A stretch of DNA of 64,000 bases from Mimachlamys varia (taxonomy: Eukaryota; Mollusca; Bivalvia; Pectinida; Pectinidae): NCBI GenBank assembly GCA_947623455.1, contig OX392528.1, positions 50,362,322 to 50,426,321 of the forward strand, written 5' to 3'. How positions within the stretch are numbered: position 1 is the first letter of the stretch; every line of letters begins with the position of its first letter. The notes beneath the pieces were generated by a model. The model did not search any database, was not told the DNA's origin, and saw only the letters and a list, made by a program, of their open reading frames with translations. The position numbers were made by a program, and so were the translations under genes. Positions 48,311-60,324 of the stretch are shown in pieces.

Positions 48311-49519
48311 ATGGTGTTGTACAGGATGGAAAATGTTGTGTTTGATAGACGAAACGTTTTGGAGAAGTGGTGATCCAAGATTGATCAGATGATCGAGTAG
48401 CAAGTTTCGAGTTTCAGATCCCCTTAATGCCACCCTAGAGTAAAAACTGAAGCCGCTTTTTAATGGCACTAACAATGGTAGCAAGAAGTTTGGATAATGG
48501 CACTAACGAGCATTGAGAAGACCGAGTGATAAAACGTTGCTTTTAAGGATCGTTGTTTAGTTTAGGTATCCAATATAGACGAAGTTGGTCAGCGTCTTTC
48601 TCATTAACCGGTATTGCAATACTGATGTGTGGTCAGAAAGTAATTCATCTTTCGAAAACCAGTCAAGGTGAAAATTTGGTCCAGGCTGATTAGATTTGCT
48701 TTGTGAACGTTAACAATTTTTAATAATTGAACATGTCTTTAGAACAACTATGGTTATATTATTCTAGGAATGGAAGACCGTGATGTTCTCCACTATCTCA
48801 TTATTGGATGAAGTCGTTGTATTTTTAGCTTGGAATTTAAACGAGTATATACTACATTTAAAACGCGAATTCATCTCATATCAAGCTGCTTCGAGAAAGG
48901 TAAATTAGAATTCAGTTGCGTTATGTTTTGAAAACACATGAAAAAACTTGCTTAACGGAGTCTACATGGCTACCTTTGATCTATGGACGTAGCGCATTTA
49001 AAACTGTCAGTCAAATGCAGATTAAGTGTCCTATGACGCAATCAAAACTGTCAATGACATGCAGATGAATAGTGGGATTATATTCAGTTAAGCCGCTTTC
49101 ACCATTCTGCCCGTATTTCATGAATTATTACATTAGTAAAAGGGCAATGACCCATCGAGACCTCTGGGACCGTCTCGATCCATTGTGATGTCGATGTTGT
49201 TCATAATAGGCCACGAACAACTCAGGGAAAGTGCGCGAGGACCTATACAAAGAGTACTTCTTAACAGCCACCTTTGTACCCGTACGTAGTGCCTGTTGAA
49301 GATATGTGTCCGATGATGCTATAATGCGTCTTGGTCAGGTGACATTTTGCTTTTCATATAGGCCTTCGAAATTTTCATAACGATTAACGAGATTGGACAG
49401 CGATACAATTCACAAGTTCATTGGAATTATGTAAGTGGTACATTTACATAATAAATAGAAATTAGGCAGTGATACAATTTACAAGATAAATTAGAGAATA
49501 CTGAAGCGTTTACAAAATC
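48311..49519. other. Gephyrin intron, unassigned repeat-like sequence
   Basis: No exon was recognised. Two similar segments near 49000-49070 share AAAACTGTCA-TCAAATGCAG. Confidence 0.35.
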
Positions 49520-49650
49520 ATAATCCGAACTCAAAATCGATTAAACCAAGGGCAAAAATATGAACAAAGGAAAGATTTACATGGAGACCCTTGTAAAAGT
49601 ACAAGAGAATAAGACCAGGTGTTCCGGAAGAGTAAGCGTCTTCTGCCTCA
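49520..49650 (+). repeat. Dispersed repeat (GTTCCGGAA family), copy 2
   Basis: Contains ATATGAACAAAGGAAAG, CATGGAGACCCTTGTA and AGGTGTTCCGGAAGAGTAAG, close to the copies at 47520 and 56770. Confidence 0.75.
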
Positions 49651-49772
49651 AGCTAATATAGCAATTAGGCCGTGATGCAATATAGTTAATAAGTAAAATA
49701 AATAAACATAAATAGTGTTACAATTTACAAGATACATATATATTAGACAGTGGTACAATTTAACATACCAAC

Positions 49773-50717
49773 GTACAGTTGTGGGATCGCACAACGTTAC
49801 ACGATGTGCGGTGGGCGCACGATGGGCGAACGGTGTATGCACGGTGTGCGAACGATGCGATCATGGGCGATTATTTCTAACGCACATGTGGGCGCACGAT
49901 AGACTAACATTGTGCGATGACAATCGTGGTTGATGTAAAATGAGAAATGGTTTAACAATATATACGATTTCGCGCTAGTTGTTTTAAACATATTTCTATA
50001 GTTTAACTATTTACATTAGCTGATAGTTCTATATATATATTTCTAAAAATTAATAATAGTCTTTCTGTAATTTTAGAAACAAACCAAATAGACACATGTA
50101 TGTAAACTTTCAACTCATATTGACAAGTTCTCATTCAAGAAAATATTGCCAGTTTTACCAAGTTATAAACTGCACCTGTACATGGCCAATATCTGTAGAT
50201 GTCTCTGGCCCGGGGCACTTACAACACTCGCCTAGGTGTGAAAACACAGGTAAAGTATTTGGGAGGGGAGGGTTTTTCAAATGACTAATTATAAGAATCC
50301 AGTTTGTTTTCATAACGGTCGCTCGGTAATGGCTGTCGCAGCGTATCGCCGCACACGGGACAGGTAAAACTCTGGCATGTTATTTACATATTCTGATACC
50401 TGGTAGCTTAACCCGCACTTGGCTGTCTTATGATCACTGTCATACTGTTTACTGTATATTGTTAAATTGACATAATCCCAATAAATATGATGCGAATTTA
50501 AATAGTTTTTGGACAAGAGGGTTCCATATGTTTTTCATTCCGTAATATGTATCGATCAATTGTACCAAATCGTGCGTGTGTGCGATTTAATCGCACACGT
50601 AAACTCACGATCTTTAGATCGCCCAGTTGTGCGCACCATGGCCGAACGATGTGTGCACGATGTATGCACGATGTACGCACGCAGTTTTTGGTGCGTTGTG
50701 CGATACCACAACTGTAC
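49773..50717. mobile_element. 945-bp TIR element with GCACGATG subrepeats
   Basis: The left terminus GTACAGTTGTGGGATCGC and the right terminus (reverse complement GTACAGTTGTGGTATCGC), both continuing into ACAACG, are inverted repeats of ~25 bp with one mismatch. Subterminal regions hold clustered, partly inverted GCACGATG/GTGCGAACGATG motifs on both sides, typical of transposase-binding subterminal repeats. No transposase frame is present. The target duplication is not clear. Confidence 0.8.
50199..50249 (+). CDS. GPHN: Weak candidate gephyrin linker exon (51 nt)
   Basis: Between CTGTAG and a good donor (CAG|GTAAAG) is a 51-nt open segment reading VSGPGHLQHSPRCENT. It enters and leaves in phase 1, so it would fit between the His-rich exon and the E-domain exon at 57055. 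The acceptor's pyrimidine tract is poor and the segment lies inside the TIR element at 49773-50717. It would therefore be an exonised transposon piece if real. Confidence 0.22.
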
Positions 50718-50984
50718 CACCGATATACACATACATCTATTATTTCCTACAGTTATTCTGCCCCTATTTCACCTAAGCTTTTCAATTTTAAGCAAAAACT
50801 GCAACAATTTAATAGAAGTGACCTTAAAATGACGCCCCCACCAGCAAGTTCATGTTCTTCATCTCAATATCGCTGTATTAACCCCAACATAAAGCTAAAA
50901 TGTCAAGATTTTTATGGATTCTACGGAATATTATGCCAGACAATGAACTAAGCGTTAACATGCGGAATAGAATTCACTTTCAGA

Positions 50985-51505
50985 GTGGGTGAAGTCTATC
51001 TGGTCTTCTATCCAGAAAAGAATAAATATATTTTGTTACAAAATGAAAACTAAAATAATAAGTCGATATCCCAATGATCCAGCAATACTCAATGATCTTC
51101 ATGATAAGTATTTGGTTGTGTCCGGAGACATTCAATGCTTGCAAAACGAACCACCACATAGGCCTGCTTGATAACCAAGGTATTCTTAGTTACACATTGA
51201 CCTGGTTTTCCTATAGAAGATATACTATCTTACCTTGCTGATCTAATTGGATACCGAAACTACACAAGGACCCTTATATGCAACGTTTTATCGCTGGCTC
51301 TGCTAAGTGCTCAACCAAGCCTTTATCAATACTTCTAACTACCATTCTTAGTACCATTGAATCAGGACTTCAGTCTTATTGTGACACTGTATACTCCAAA
51401 AGGGGAATTAACGGGATGTGGTTCTTTAAAAACTCGAAAGATGCTCTGATCAATCTTGAGCACCCCGTCAAAAATAGTGACTCGGTTCTTACTTTGATTA
51501 CTTGA
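50985..51505 (+). pseudogene. Penelope-like reverse transcriptase remnant
   Basis: Frames separated by stops read SRYPNDPAILNDLHDKYLVV, then WIPKLHKDPYMQRFIAGSAK, CSTKPLSILLTTILSTIESG and MWFFKNSKDALINL. The motif IPKLHK-P-RFIAGS-CSTKPLS is characteristic of Penelope-like element reverse transcriptases. In-frame stops and the missing C-terminal half show it is inactive. A hammerhead-bearing repeat lies ~900 bp downstream on the opposite strand. Confidence 0.85.
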
Positions 51506-51529
51506 CGTTTACTTGGATGTGACAAGATT

Positions 51530-51680
51530 TACATGGTGGGTGTCGTCGATGATGCATTGCAGATGCATACTCTTCCTGAACACCTTATCTTATTATCTTG
51601 TACTTTAACAGGGGTCTCCATGTAAGAGTTTCTTTTGTTCATTTTTTGCCCCTTGTTAAATCAATTTTGAGGTCGGATCA
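51530..51680 (-). repeat. Dispersed repeat (GTTCCGGAA family), inverted copy
   Basis: The reverse complement of this segment carries CATGGAGACCCC, AAGGTGTTCAGGAAGAGTA and GATCATCGACGACACCC-like sequence matching copy 1. It abuts the Penelope remnant. Confidence 0.65.
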
Positions 51681-52357
51681 TGGTTTTGTCGACACTTCGG
51701 TATTCTCTGATTTTTTAATTCACAAGATAATTGGAAATAAACAAGTTCGATCACACTTAAATTCATGTGATGAAAATTTAGTTGCAGATGAGTAATCAAA
51801 CTGACAATATGAAATATAAGATTTCTATAGTACAGCTGTAGTAATTAACCGTATGCAAAAATGTACGAAGCATTAAAAGAATAAATCCATTAGCTGTCTG
51901 GTTTGACCTAAACAAGAGCGAGACACTTCTCAGGCTTTCCCGAGTAATGGTGATCCCTGTGTCATTTAGGCGTTACGCCGAAAACGAAGAGAGGCAAACT
52001 ATTGTAAAAGGACTATCCCGTTTTGACCCACGCAATGGCCATGTTATGACGTCTGTCGTGATAATTTCCTTTCATTTATACCACTCATCGACGCGTAAGG
52101 CTGCAACTGTCATCACTGCTTAATTGGAAACTTGTACGGTACTTAATTTGAACAAAACATCTTCGGAAATCTTTGCTTCCACACGCCTCGTGTAGTATTT
52201 ACTTTACTGCTCTTAAGGGAAATATGTTCTTTCGTAAATTGTCTGGCATATCAATTCTAAATAACCTTTTGGTTTGTCTGCAGCCAAGAAATATAACGTG
52301 AGATCAGATAGTATTTGGTCGATATTAACTTTACAGAACGATGAATAGTAAAAGATG

Positions 52358-52505
52358 ACGTAACACACACATGTGCTGCACCTTTTAAATTTAGTAATAG
52401 ATACAATAAGCCAAAAGAATGAATTAAACTGCACCAAACAGCTGTTTCGTCCTCCTAGGACTCTTCAGTGATGCTAGGGACCATAAGGTGGGAATCCAAA
52501 ATTTC
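52358..52505 (-). ncRNA. Hammerhead-ribozyme repeat, copy B (intact core)
   Basis: On the minus strand (core 52468 to 52439) the order is GCATCA, CTGAAGA, GTCC-TAGGA-GGAC, GAAAC, ACAGCTGT. All expected elements of a minimal type I hammerhead are present. Stem II is a perfect 4-bp GUCC/GGAC helix. Stem III is the self-complementary ACAG/CUGU. Stem I pairs GCAUCA with UGGUGC (six pairs, one G-U). The nucleotide at the cleavage position is U, which the NUH rule allows. With no stem III loop it would act best as a dimer or tandem copy, as reported for Penelope-like elements and retrozymes. Confidence 0.75.
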
Positions 52506-55050
52506 TAACTAATGTAGAAGCAGAAGGGTCAGAAGCGTATCTATACAAAGCATGACAATAAAACCAGATATCATAATGCAAGGTGCATGGTCTTGTGAAA
52601 ATGACTGCCAGGTGCTATCAAATCAATATTGAAGTACTATGGACAAGCTATCGTTTAGTTCTGAATTTGGTAAAGGAGTGTGGTCGGCAGTCGGCATTTT
52701 GTAACCCAGTGACCTTTTACTCCTCTGCGCTGACGTTTTTCTTGACATCTGATAGCCTTTTAACACTTTAGCCTTACCCTTGGAATCTACTTTCGTATTT
52801 TTCGGAAAATTAATTTCAGTGATAAACGCATTCTCATGAAAAAATCTAGTTACTTTGAGTTGGATTTGTAATTCAATATGATAGATATTACAGCTGTCGT
52901 GAAAGAAATAGTTAAAATTCATTAAGAACGGAATGGTGTGATCATTGTAGTGAAATGACATAAGAGCTCGCAACCACTTACAGGAATGGTCGTATAGAAG
53001 TAATGGTTAAGACCAATTAACGTATACCGTCTAGGAAATCTGTAGCAAAACAAATGTAAATATCGTTTACCGTTACATATTCTGTATGTTATAACATCAT
53101 TATAAAATAATACGACCAAACAGTTGAACTGTATACTCAGTATAACAAAACGCAACACCTTGCCTAGAGCAGTTTCAATGAGATTCGTATAGGCTGCATT
53201 CTGTTTTTTCTAATTGCTGCATTTGATTGCTGCAGTAATTATGTTCAACGTACTTTTTCTCCTAAATAAAGACAAAATCACCCCTTTTCATCACAAGATA
53301 ATGAATTACCTTGCGTTGCCATCAAGTAACTGAGTATGATATGATCAACAGCCATTTATAGATGTCGTATCTGCTTTAGTTCTATCTTTTTTCAATCAAC
53401 TGACAAAGAAACGAATTAGAGCGCTCGAAATTCATTAAAATCATATCTCCTCTGTGTTGTAATTTCAAAGAGTTGTCGCTGTCCACATTCCCCAATACCT
53501 CTACGACGCTGTGTTATTGACGAGTTTGACTGTAATGGTTTGTAATATTGTTTAAGTTCTATTTAACATGCAGTCTAGTCTTTATGTTCAAACATGGGGC
53601 CCTGGTGTTGAAATTGCAATATGATACCATTTCCTCAGGTTCCTGTCGTTCACACTTCGCATTCCGCTCAGTGTTGATATTTAAGTCTGGTGTAAATTGT
53701 CATGTCATTATCCGAGAGCTCGCGGGTGTAATACAGACTTCATTTACAGACCAATTCAATTATGTAACTCTGAGGCCTTAGACAAGGGCACAAGTGAAGG
53801 AGATATCTATCGGCCTCGTGGTCAACATACAAGTCCATCCAAAAAAACCTACAGCATCCATCATCTGCACTAATAAGACTTTTTATGAGAAAATGGTATT
53901 TATTCGTGACACGATTTGAAAAAGAAAATTGTTCTTTGATGATTTACTAGTCATAGCATTTGATGAACTTTCTTAGCATTTTTCTTAGTGATCACACGAA
54001 GCGTTTTTACGCCTTCCTGTTTCTCGAGTATGATCTAGAAAAATAGATGAAGGTCTTATTGGTGTTTCAGGTGTGCCTGTTCTTCTTAACACTGGTTTAA
54101 ATTGCTACAATGTTTTTCAAATGGTAAAACTAGTAATTATTATAACATCTCACCAATTTCATCGATAACTTCGTATTATCTATAACCTGTAACACATCGT
54201 GTGTATTAATATCACACCTTGCTATTACGTTTTTTACCTGAAATATAGATCAATATGACTAATTACATTTTAACTGTCAATCCTTTTTATTTCATTTAAA
54301 CTGATTGCAAGGACATTTTTATTGCATATGTTTCCTTTGTAACGACGGAAAAACCATATTAATGTTCTATTTAGCAATCCCCTTCATTATGTTTATATAG
54401 TAACATTAGGAACACTGTATTGGTTTAACGTACCGTAGTTATACGGAAATTATGTTACATAATTATTATCTTTTACTTATTTGTGTTAGAAAATCTGCAT
54501 GTCCTGACACTTGCCACCCGGGATACTTTGCATTAGATATTGTATTTCCTAAAATACTTTCTGCTATCTTTTGCCTGATGCATTGTCTTCCTCGGCAATC
54601 TGGGTTTTTATGTCACGAATGATCAGATAAGATACCTTACCATTACAATCCTGCATTTTTTTTCTTTTTATCAGATCGAGGACTGCAATGAGATAAATCT
54701 CTTCTGTGATATTTATCGCCTTGTTAAAAAAATCAACTTACGAATGTTTGCTACAATTTCTTAACATCCCCTCCTCTCCCAAACAAACCACGGAAAACTA
54801 CCTTAGTCATGGACAATTGCAAGTTCAGACAATTGTTAGCCGATGTATCCCCACTTGGGCCTCCAGTGCGGGGGAGTTTTCCGTGAACTGCCTTTGGAAG
54901 ATGTCACTGGATAATTACACATTCTTTCTATGGTAGACAATATTAGAACAGAGCGAACTACTGATTACGTAGATTCTCTACCCGGTATTACGTAAATGTT
55001 CCGCCTTTTCATTTCAGTTTTTAATGATCGTTGTTATTGTGTGTCTATGA
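52506..55050. other. Gephyrin intron, repeat debris without recognised exons
   Basis: A minus-strand frame at 52623-52973 includes YHIELQIQLKVT, which weakly recalls a downstream part of Penelope-like proteins (IELEIK). This is too short to call. Nothing else was identified. Confidence 0.35.
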
Positions 55051-55067
55051 CGTCACAGAATTAGCCA

Positions 55068-55200
55068 AAATTAGCATTGGTATATCAGGTGTTTGTCCAT
55101 TTTGACATCCAAAACGGTCATTCTGAAGTACAACGACACTGGCATATCAGGTGTTTGCCTGTTTGACATCCAGAACCGTCATTCACAAGTACAACGACGT
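55068..55200. repeat. 63-bp tandem duplication
   Basis: Two adjacent copies of a ~63-bp segment sharing ATATCAGGTGTTTG, GACATCCA-AAC-GTCATTC and AAGTACAACGACA. Not coding. Confidence 0.75.
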
Positions 55201-55869
55201 TTTACTGAGGATTTTTCCCAGTTTCGGTTGCCTACACTTAATCGTCTTTTAATGGTGTCTAACAATGTATACTTAGGTAAATGTTCGACTTTCAATTTAT
55301 TCAATTGGTCCCTATACATTGGTAGAGCGTTTAGAGGTTTCGCTCCTTTTTGTGAAAATACATCTGATTTCTTAGTAGTTTACCTAGTGTGAAACTGGAC
55401 TAACAACACAATTCATCCAATAACATTCCCCGTCCGCATGGGAAATTATATGCCAAGAATGCACAGATTCAAACTTAGTACAATAACTAATTTTTAATCT
55501 GTGCATGATTAAACTTGTTTTATTGCTTTTAAAATGCAACATGATTGGGTACAAGTCATTTAACTTATATCATAGATACATGCATACATGTGTGACAGAC
55601 CACCGAACTTTATAATGAAATGTGTCAGTGGTACTATACACTATCGATATACAGGTAAAATGGTCTCACCAAGGTAAACCAATACCCCACATATTAAGTC
55701 CCATTGACTTGTAGTGTGGAACTTCAGAGCCCGAACAAACTATTTCTAGATGTAGGTCAAAGGTCAAAATGAAGGTTAGAGTGACCTAAGTTTGATATAT
55801 GGCACAGTCTCAGCAACAGGAACCCATATACAGTATGGAATTCGATTAAGTGACGTATACACATTTTCG

Positions 55870-56020
55870 TAGTACCACCTTTTGGCCCCTTAGTATCACT
55901 GACGAGTCCTAGGGGAACGAAACAGCTGTACGATGCAGTTCATTCAATTTTGTTGGTATAATGTATCTATTACTAAATCTAAAAGGAGCAGAATATGTGT
56001 GTTACTTCATCTTAATGTTG
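55870..56020 (+). ncRNA. Hammerhead-ribozyme repeat, copy C
   Basis: CTGACGA at 55899, GTCC-TAGG-GGAAC (stem II with one extra base), GAAAC and ACAGCTGT. Stem I halves GTATCA and CGATGC give five pairs, including a G-U. The core residues CUGANGA and GAAA are intact. Stem II is imperfect, so activity is uncertain. Flanks match copies A and B (TTTGGCCCC-TTAG upstream, TGTATCTATTACTAAAT downstream). Confidence 0.7.
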
Positions 56021-56769
56021 TAGGAGATAAAGCCCGGGCGAAATAGCCCGAAGGACGGAAAGACAGACGGACACATCGCAAAACTAGTCAAAAATAGTAG
56101 CTGTTGATAACGGTTGATGTTTATGAGAAAAAGAATATAAATATGAAGCTGACCGTAACCGAATTCACATAAATAATTTGCGATGCAAACTTTACTTTTT
56201 CTCAAACTTAAAATGAAACCCACTGCAATGAATTGATACGTGTACCCCGGTACTCCTATCACAAGCTATTGTTATTGTGCTTTAAGAAGATCACAGTGAT
56301 CCTCACCTCTAAAAGTCAAATGAGCGCAATTATCAATAGAATATTTCACAGAATATTTTAGAATATTTGAACAGCATTTGTATCACATATCTACCATGAA
56401 TTTAGTGAAAGTGTGCGTTCTGCTTGAATGGATACTTTGGAAAATTATCGTTTAGCCTTATTTATATTCCAAATATTGAGTTACGGCGATTCCTTCTGTT
56501 TTTTTGAAATTAAGTACATGTTACTGCGTTAACAGCGCAAACAAGATTCATAGAACAATTTTACGACGATTCCAGTGGTTGTTTCATTTTAATCAGCAGT
56601 TTCTCCTTGTAGAAGAATTTGGACATTTAAACATACCTCGCTGAAGATCTATTACTTTGGAGTACTATCATGAGACGTATTTTACAGTAACATACAGTTG
56701 GTCTTGAGAACACGGTATTACTTCCATAATGCAGGAACCAGATTAAAAAAATATATATTAGAGAATACC

Positions 56770-56915
56770 ATAGCGCCATCAAAATCATAATCCGAACTCA
56801 AAAGCGATTAAACTTAAAAGTATGAACAAAGGAAATATTTACATGGAGACCCTGGTGAACATACAACATAGTAAGGTGTTCCGGAAGAGTAAGCGTTTTC
56901 TGCATCATCGACGAT
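56770..56915 (+). repeat. Dispersed repeat (GTTCCGGAA family), copy 4
   Basis: Contains AATCCGAACTCAAAAGCGAT, TATGAACAAAGGAAAT, CATGGAGACCCTGGT and GGTGTTCCGGAAGAGTAAGC. A partial fifth copy (AATCCGAACACAAAATGGAT) lies at about 57460-57515. Confidence 0.75.
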
Positions 56916-57054
56916 TAATTGTGACCAGAGTAACGATAATTTCTATAAACATTTGCTAATGGATATATATATATTACATACTGTAATCGGACGAACAGTA
57001 AAAGAGAATTCTATCGATATGATTAAAGGAAATATCTTTGTGTGTGTGTTTTAG

Positions 57055-57183
57055 GTCAAGTGGACATAAAGGTGGCGTACCGCCCCCGCGAGTCTCCATA
57101 CCCTTTAGTCAGTGTGGAGGAAGCCGTCAAAACCGTACTGGACAATACACCCAAGCTTGCCACAGAAACCGTCCATTTCAAAG
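57055..57183 (+). CDS. GPHN: Gephyrin, first E (MoeA-like) domain exon
   Basis: A 129-nt exon between TTTTAG and GTAGGA, phase 1 in and phase 1 out. It encodes QVDIKVAYRPRESPYPLVSV followed by EEAVKTVLDNTPKLATETV and HFK. This matches the end of the gephyrin linker and the start of the E domain (in human gephyrin, VDITKVA then SPFPL and a TVLEMTP helix). It therefore proves that the gephyrin gene runs across the 22-kb intron that holds the Cys-rich gene. The rest of the E domain (molybdate insertion, trimer to dimer scaffold) must lie past the right edge or in exons not recognised here. The gene is partial in this window. Confidence 0.92.
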
Positions 57184-57839
57184 GTAGGATTCACAAGATA
57201 CCTTTCCAGGTACAACCAACGGTTGCTCATTTTACTTCTTGCATTTGCTTATTCACAGTTTCAAGGCTTTGAGCTCAACTGCTTAAATGTGGCAGTAGTT
57301 TTATTTGCATTTCGTTTTTGTCTGGATTTGTCCATTACCTTATCTACTTATCATTATTTGATTTAATTAATTAAAGGTGATAAACTACAAGTAATAGAAA
57401 TATAATTCTAGCGATGCACCGCACTTAAAAGATCAGATAATACGAAACGTCACTAAAACCATAATCCGAACACAAAATGGATTTAACTATATAGGAGCAA
57501 AATATGAAAAAAGGAACAGTTTTTTTTTCAAAATGAAACGATGAACATTACACATTGCTATGATAGGTAGCTCAATCTATTTCTTATTTATTGTCAAATT
57601 TAAGATACACTGTACTTAGTGTTTTCCATGCTTACTGTTACTAGCCTTGAATTAACATCATTTTGTCTGAACTACCTGACTGCGGTTCTATGATATGTCT
57701 ATGTAATAGCACATCACACGGTTTCCTGCCATTCCCCTTTCCTACAACAGACAGTTTGAGTCATCATTAAATGTAATTCCGAACCCACTTCCTCAATATT
57801 GTGTCTGGTGCCCTTGATCTCGTCAGTAAACCTGACCCG

Positions 57840-59090
57840 TTTCCCTAATAGGCTTGCCGACCATTTAGTGCTTGCTTCGCCAATAATGCTTATTCCTCTT
57901 TCCCTAACAGTGCTGCTTACCGCGTGTTGCTTGCTCCGTCAATAATGCTTATCCCTCTTCCTCTAACAGGCCTGCCGACTACTGGGTGCTTGCTTTGTCA
58001 ATAATGCTTATCCGACTTCCTCTAACATGCCTACCGACTACTGGGTGCTTGCTTTGTCAATAATGCTTATCCCTTTTCCTCCAACAGGCCTGCCGACTAC
58101 TGGGTGCCTGCTTTGTCAATAATGCTTATCCGACTTCCTCTAACAGGTCTGCCGACTACTGGGTGCTTGCTTTGTCAATAATGCTTATCCGACTTCCTGT
58201 AACATGCCTGCCGACTACTGGGTGCTTGCTTTGTCAATACTTCTTATCCCTTTTCCTGTAACAGGCCTACCGACTACTGGGGGATTGCTTCGTCAATAAT
58301 GCTTATCCCTTTTCCTCCAACAGGTCTGCCGACTACTGGAGGCGGCTTGCTTCGTCATTAATGATTATCCCTCTTCCTCTAACAGGTCTGCCGACTACTG
58401 GAGGCGGCTTGCTTCGTCATTAATGATTATCCCTCTTCCTCTAACAGGTCTGCCAACTACCGGGGGGCGGCTTGCTTCGTCAATAATGATTATCCCTCTT
58501 CCTCTAACAGGTCTGCCGACTACCGGGGGCGGCTTGCTTCGTCATTAATGCTTATCCCTCTTCCTCTAACAGGTCTGCCGACTACTGGAGGCGGCTTGCT
58601 TCGTCAATAATGCTTTTCCCTCTTCCTCTAACACGCCTGCTTACCATGTGTTGCTTGCTCCATCAATGATGCTTATCTCTTTTCCCCTAACAGGTCTTCC
58701 AATCATTTAGTACTTTGCTTCGTCAGTAGTCCTTACCATCTCTATAGTTCTGTCTACTACTGGGCCCTTTATTCGCCAGTAATTATGGCCCTCACCCCTA
58801 ACGGATCTGCCGACCATTTTATGCTTGATTTTGTCAGTTATCCTGTCCCCTCACTAAGAAGCTTGTTGACCACTGGGTGTTTGACCTTGACATTAGTCCT
58901 GCCTCACTCCCCTAATGGGCCTACCGACCACTGGGTGCCTGATCCCGCCAGTGATATCCTGACTCTCTCCCCTGACAAGCCTGCCGACCACTGGTTGCCT
59001 GGCCTCGTCATTAATCCACCCAGAATCCCTTCAACAACCATTTGGTGCTTAACCTCGCTAGTAATCTTAACCCAACCACTGGGTGCATGC
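57840..59090. repeat. 59-bp minisatellite array
   Basis: About twenty copies of a ~59-bp unit resembling CTAACAGGTCTGCCGACTAC followed by TGGGTGCTTGCTTTGTCAAT and AATGCTTATCC-CTTCCT. Middle copies are most alike; those after 58620 diverge progressively. A subtype with GGAGGCGGCTTGC dominates at 58330-58610. It lies in the intron after the first E-domain exon. Confidence 0.92.
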
Positions 59091-59409
59091 GAACTGTGCA
59101 GAAAGCAACTCAATGACGCTATGTTTATGTTATTTTCAATTGTTAGTGATTAAGTTGTCTGTATAAGTTAAGTTATTGAAATAACTGGTAGGTAAAACAA
59201 TGCGTGTCATACTGCACTGTATGGGTGGATTCCGTTCTAAATATTCATAATACCCTTTGTTAATGCACACAAACATATGTAAATCTGAAGCATATGAATG
59301 GAGTTCACATCAAAGATCGAACGTAAACGAGGGAATTTCTAAAACTGTACCGTAAGATATGCCAGATGTTTTTTTTCAATATCATTAATTACAAAACAAA
59401 TGTTACACA

Positions 59410-59505
59410 ACGCACTCGTTAACCAGACAGACGAGTTAGGTGGGCCAAGGTCCACCAGCCGAACCAGACAGCCGAGTTAGGTGGGCCAAGGTCCACCAGC
59501 CGATG
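59410..59505. repeat. 41-bp duplication
   Basis: Two adjacent copies of GAGTTAGGTGGGCCAAGGTC flanked by CCACCAGCCGA and CCAGACAG. GC-rich relative to its surroundings. No coding evidence. Confidence 0.8.
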
Positions 59506-60324
59506 CAGCTGGCACAGCACCAACCAGTATAGAAGGGGTCTGGCCCTATAGTTTACCTGGTGGAGACCCGATCTCTGACCCCTTCACAGGTAGACCCGAT
59601 GTCGCCTTATATTGTACGCTTCGTGGGAAATTGACGTTTTGACATACCACATTTGACCACTATTTGTACTTTCGACAAGACTTCAAAGGAATGATCATGA
59701 ATCATTTTGAGTGTGGAAACCGTTGTTTTCCATTGTTTTACATGTCAAAGTTATGAATAATAGCTTCTGTATCAAAGTGAATTCTCTATTATATAAAAGT
59801 GCTTAGGTACATAATATAAAAGAGCGCAGACTTTTTGTTTGGCGGGTTTTTGAATATGATGTAAGTAATAAAATATTTGTGAACAACCACAAGATGCCCA
59901 GCTCGTAACAGTTCTATAACTTTGCCATTTCTCCTGAATTTGGTACATTGATTTTCGAAGTAACCTAGATCTGTTTGGGTCATTGGTGTTGCCAACGAAT
60001 TTTGTCATCATAATTGTATCTGAAAATAAATCATCTTGTTTATTGCGTTATCTAAATCTCAACATCATTCAGAAAAATCCATACCTGATCGCTTAAAAGC
60101 TCTCCAATACCCCCCCCCCCCCCCCCCCACCCTCACACACACACAAACATACACTTGGTTAGGTAGGATATATATTATTCACTTTGAGAATAGAAAGCTT
60201 GTATACAATACATTTCATGAACCTCAGGACGTACTAGTATTTGGTTCATATATGTTTTTATTACCTGGAGACGCTGCAACTAAAATATATGTACAAAACA
60301 ATCGCTGTTTGACTTCAAAACATC

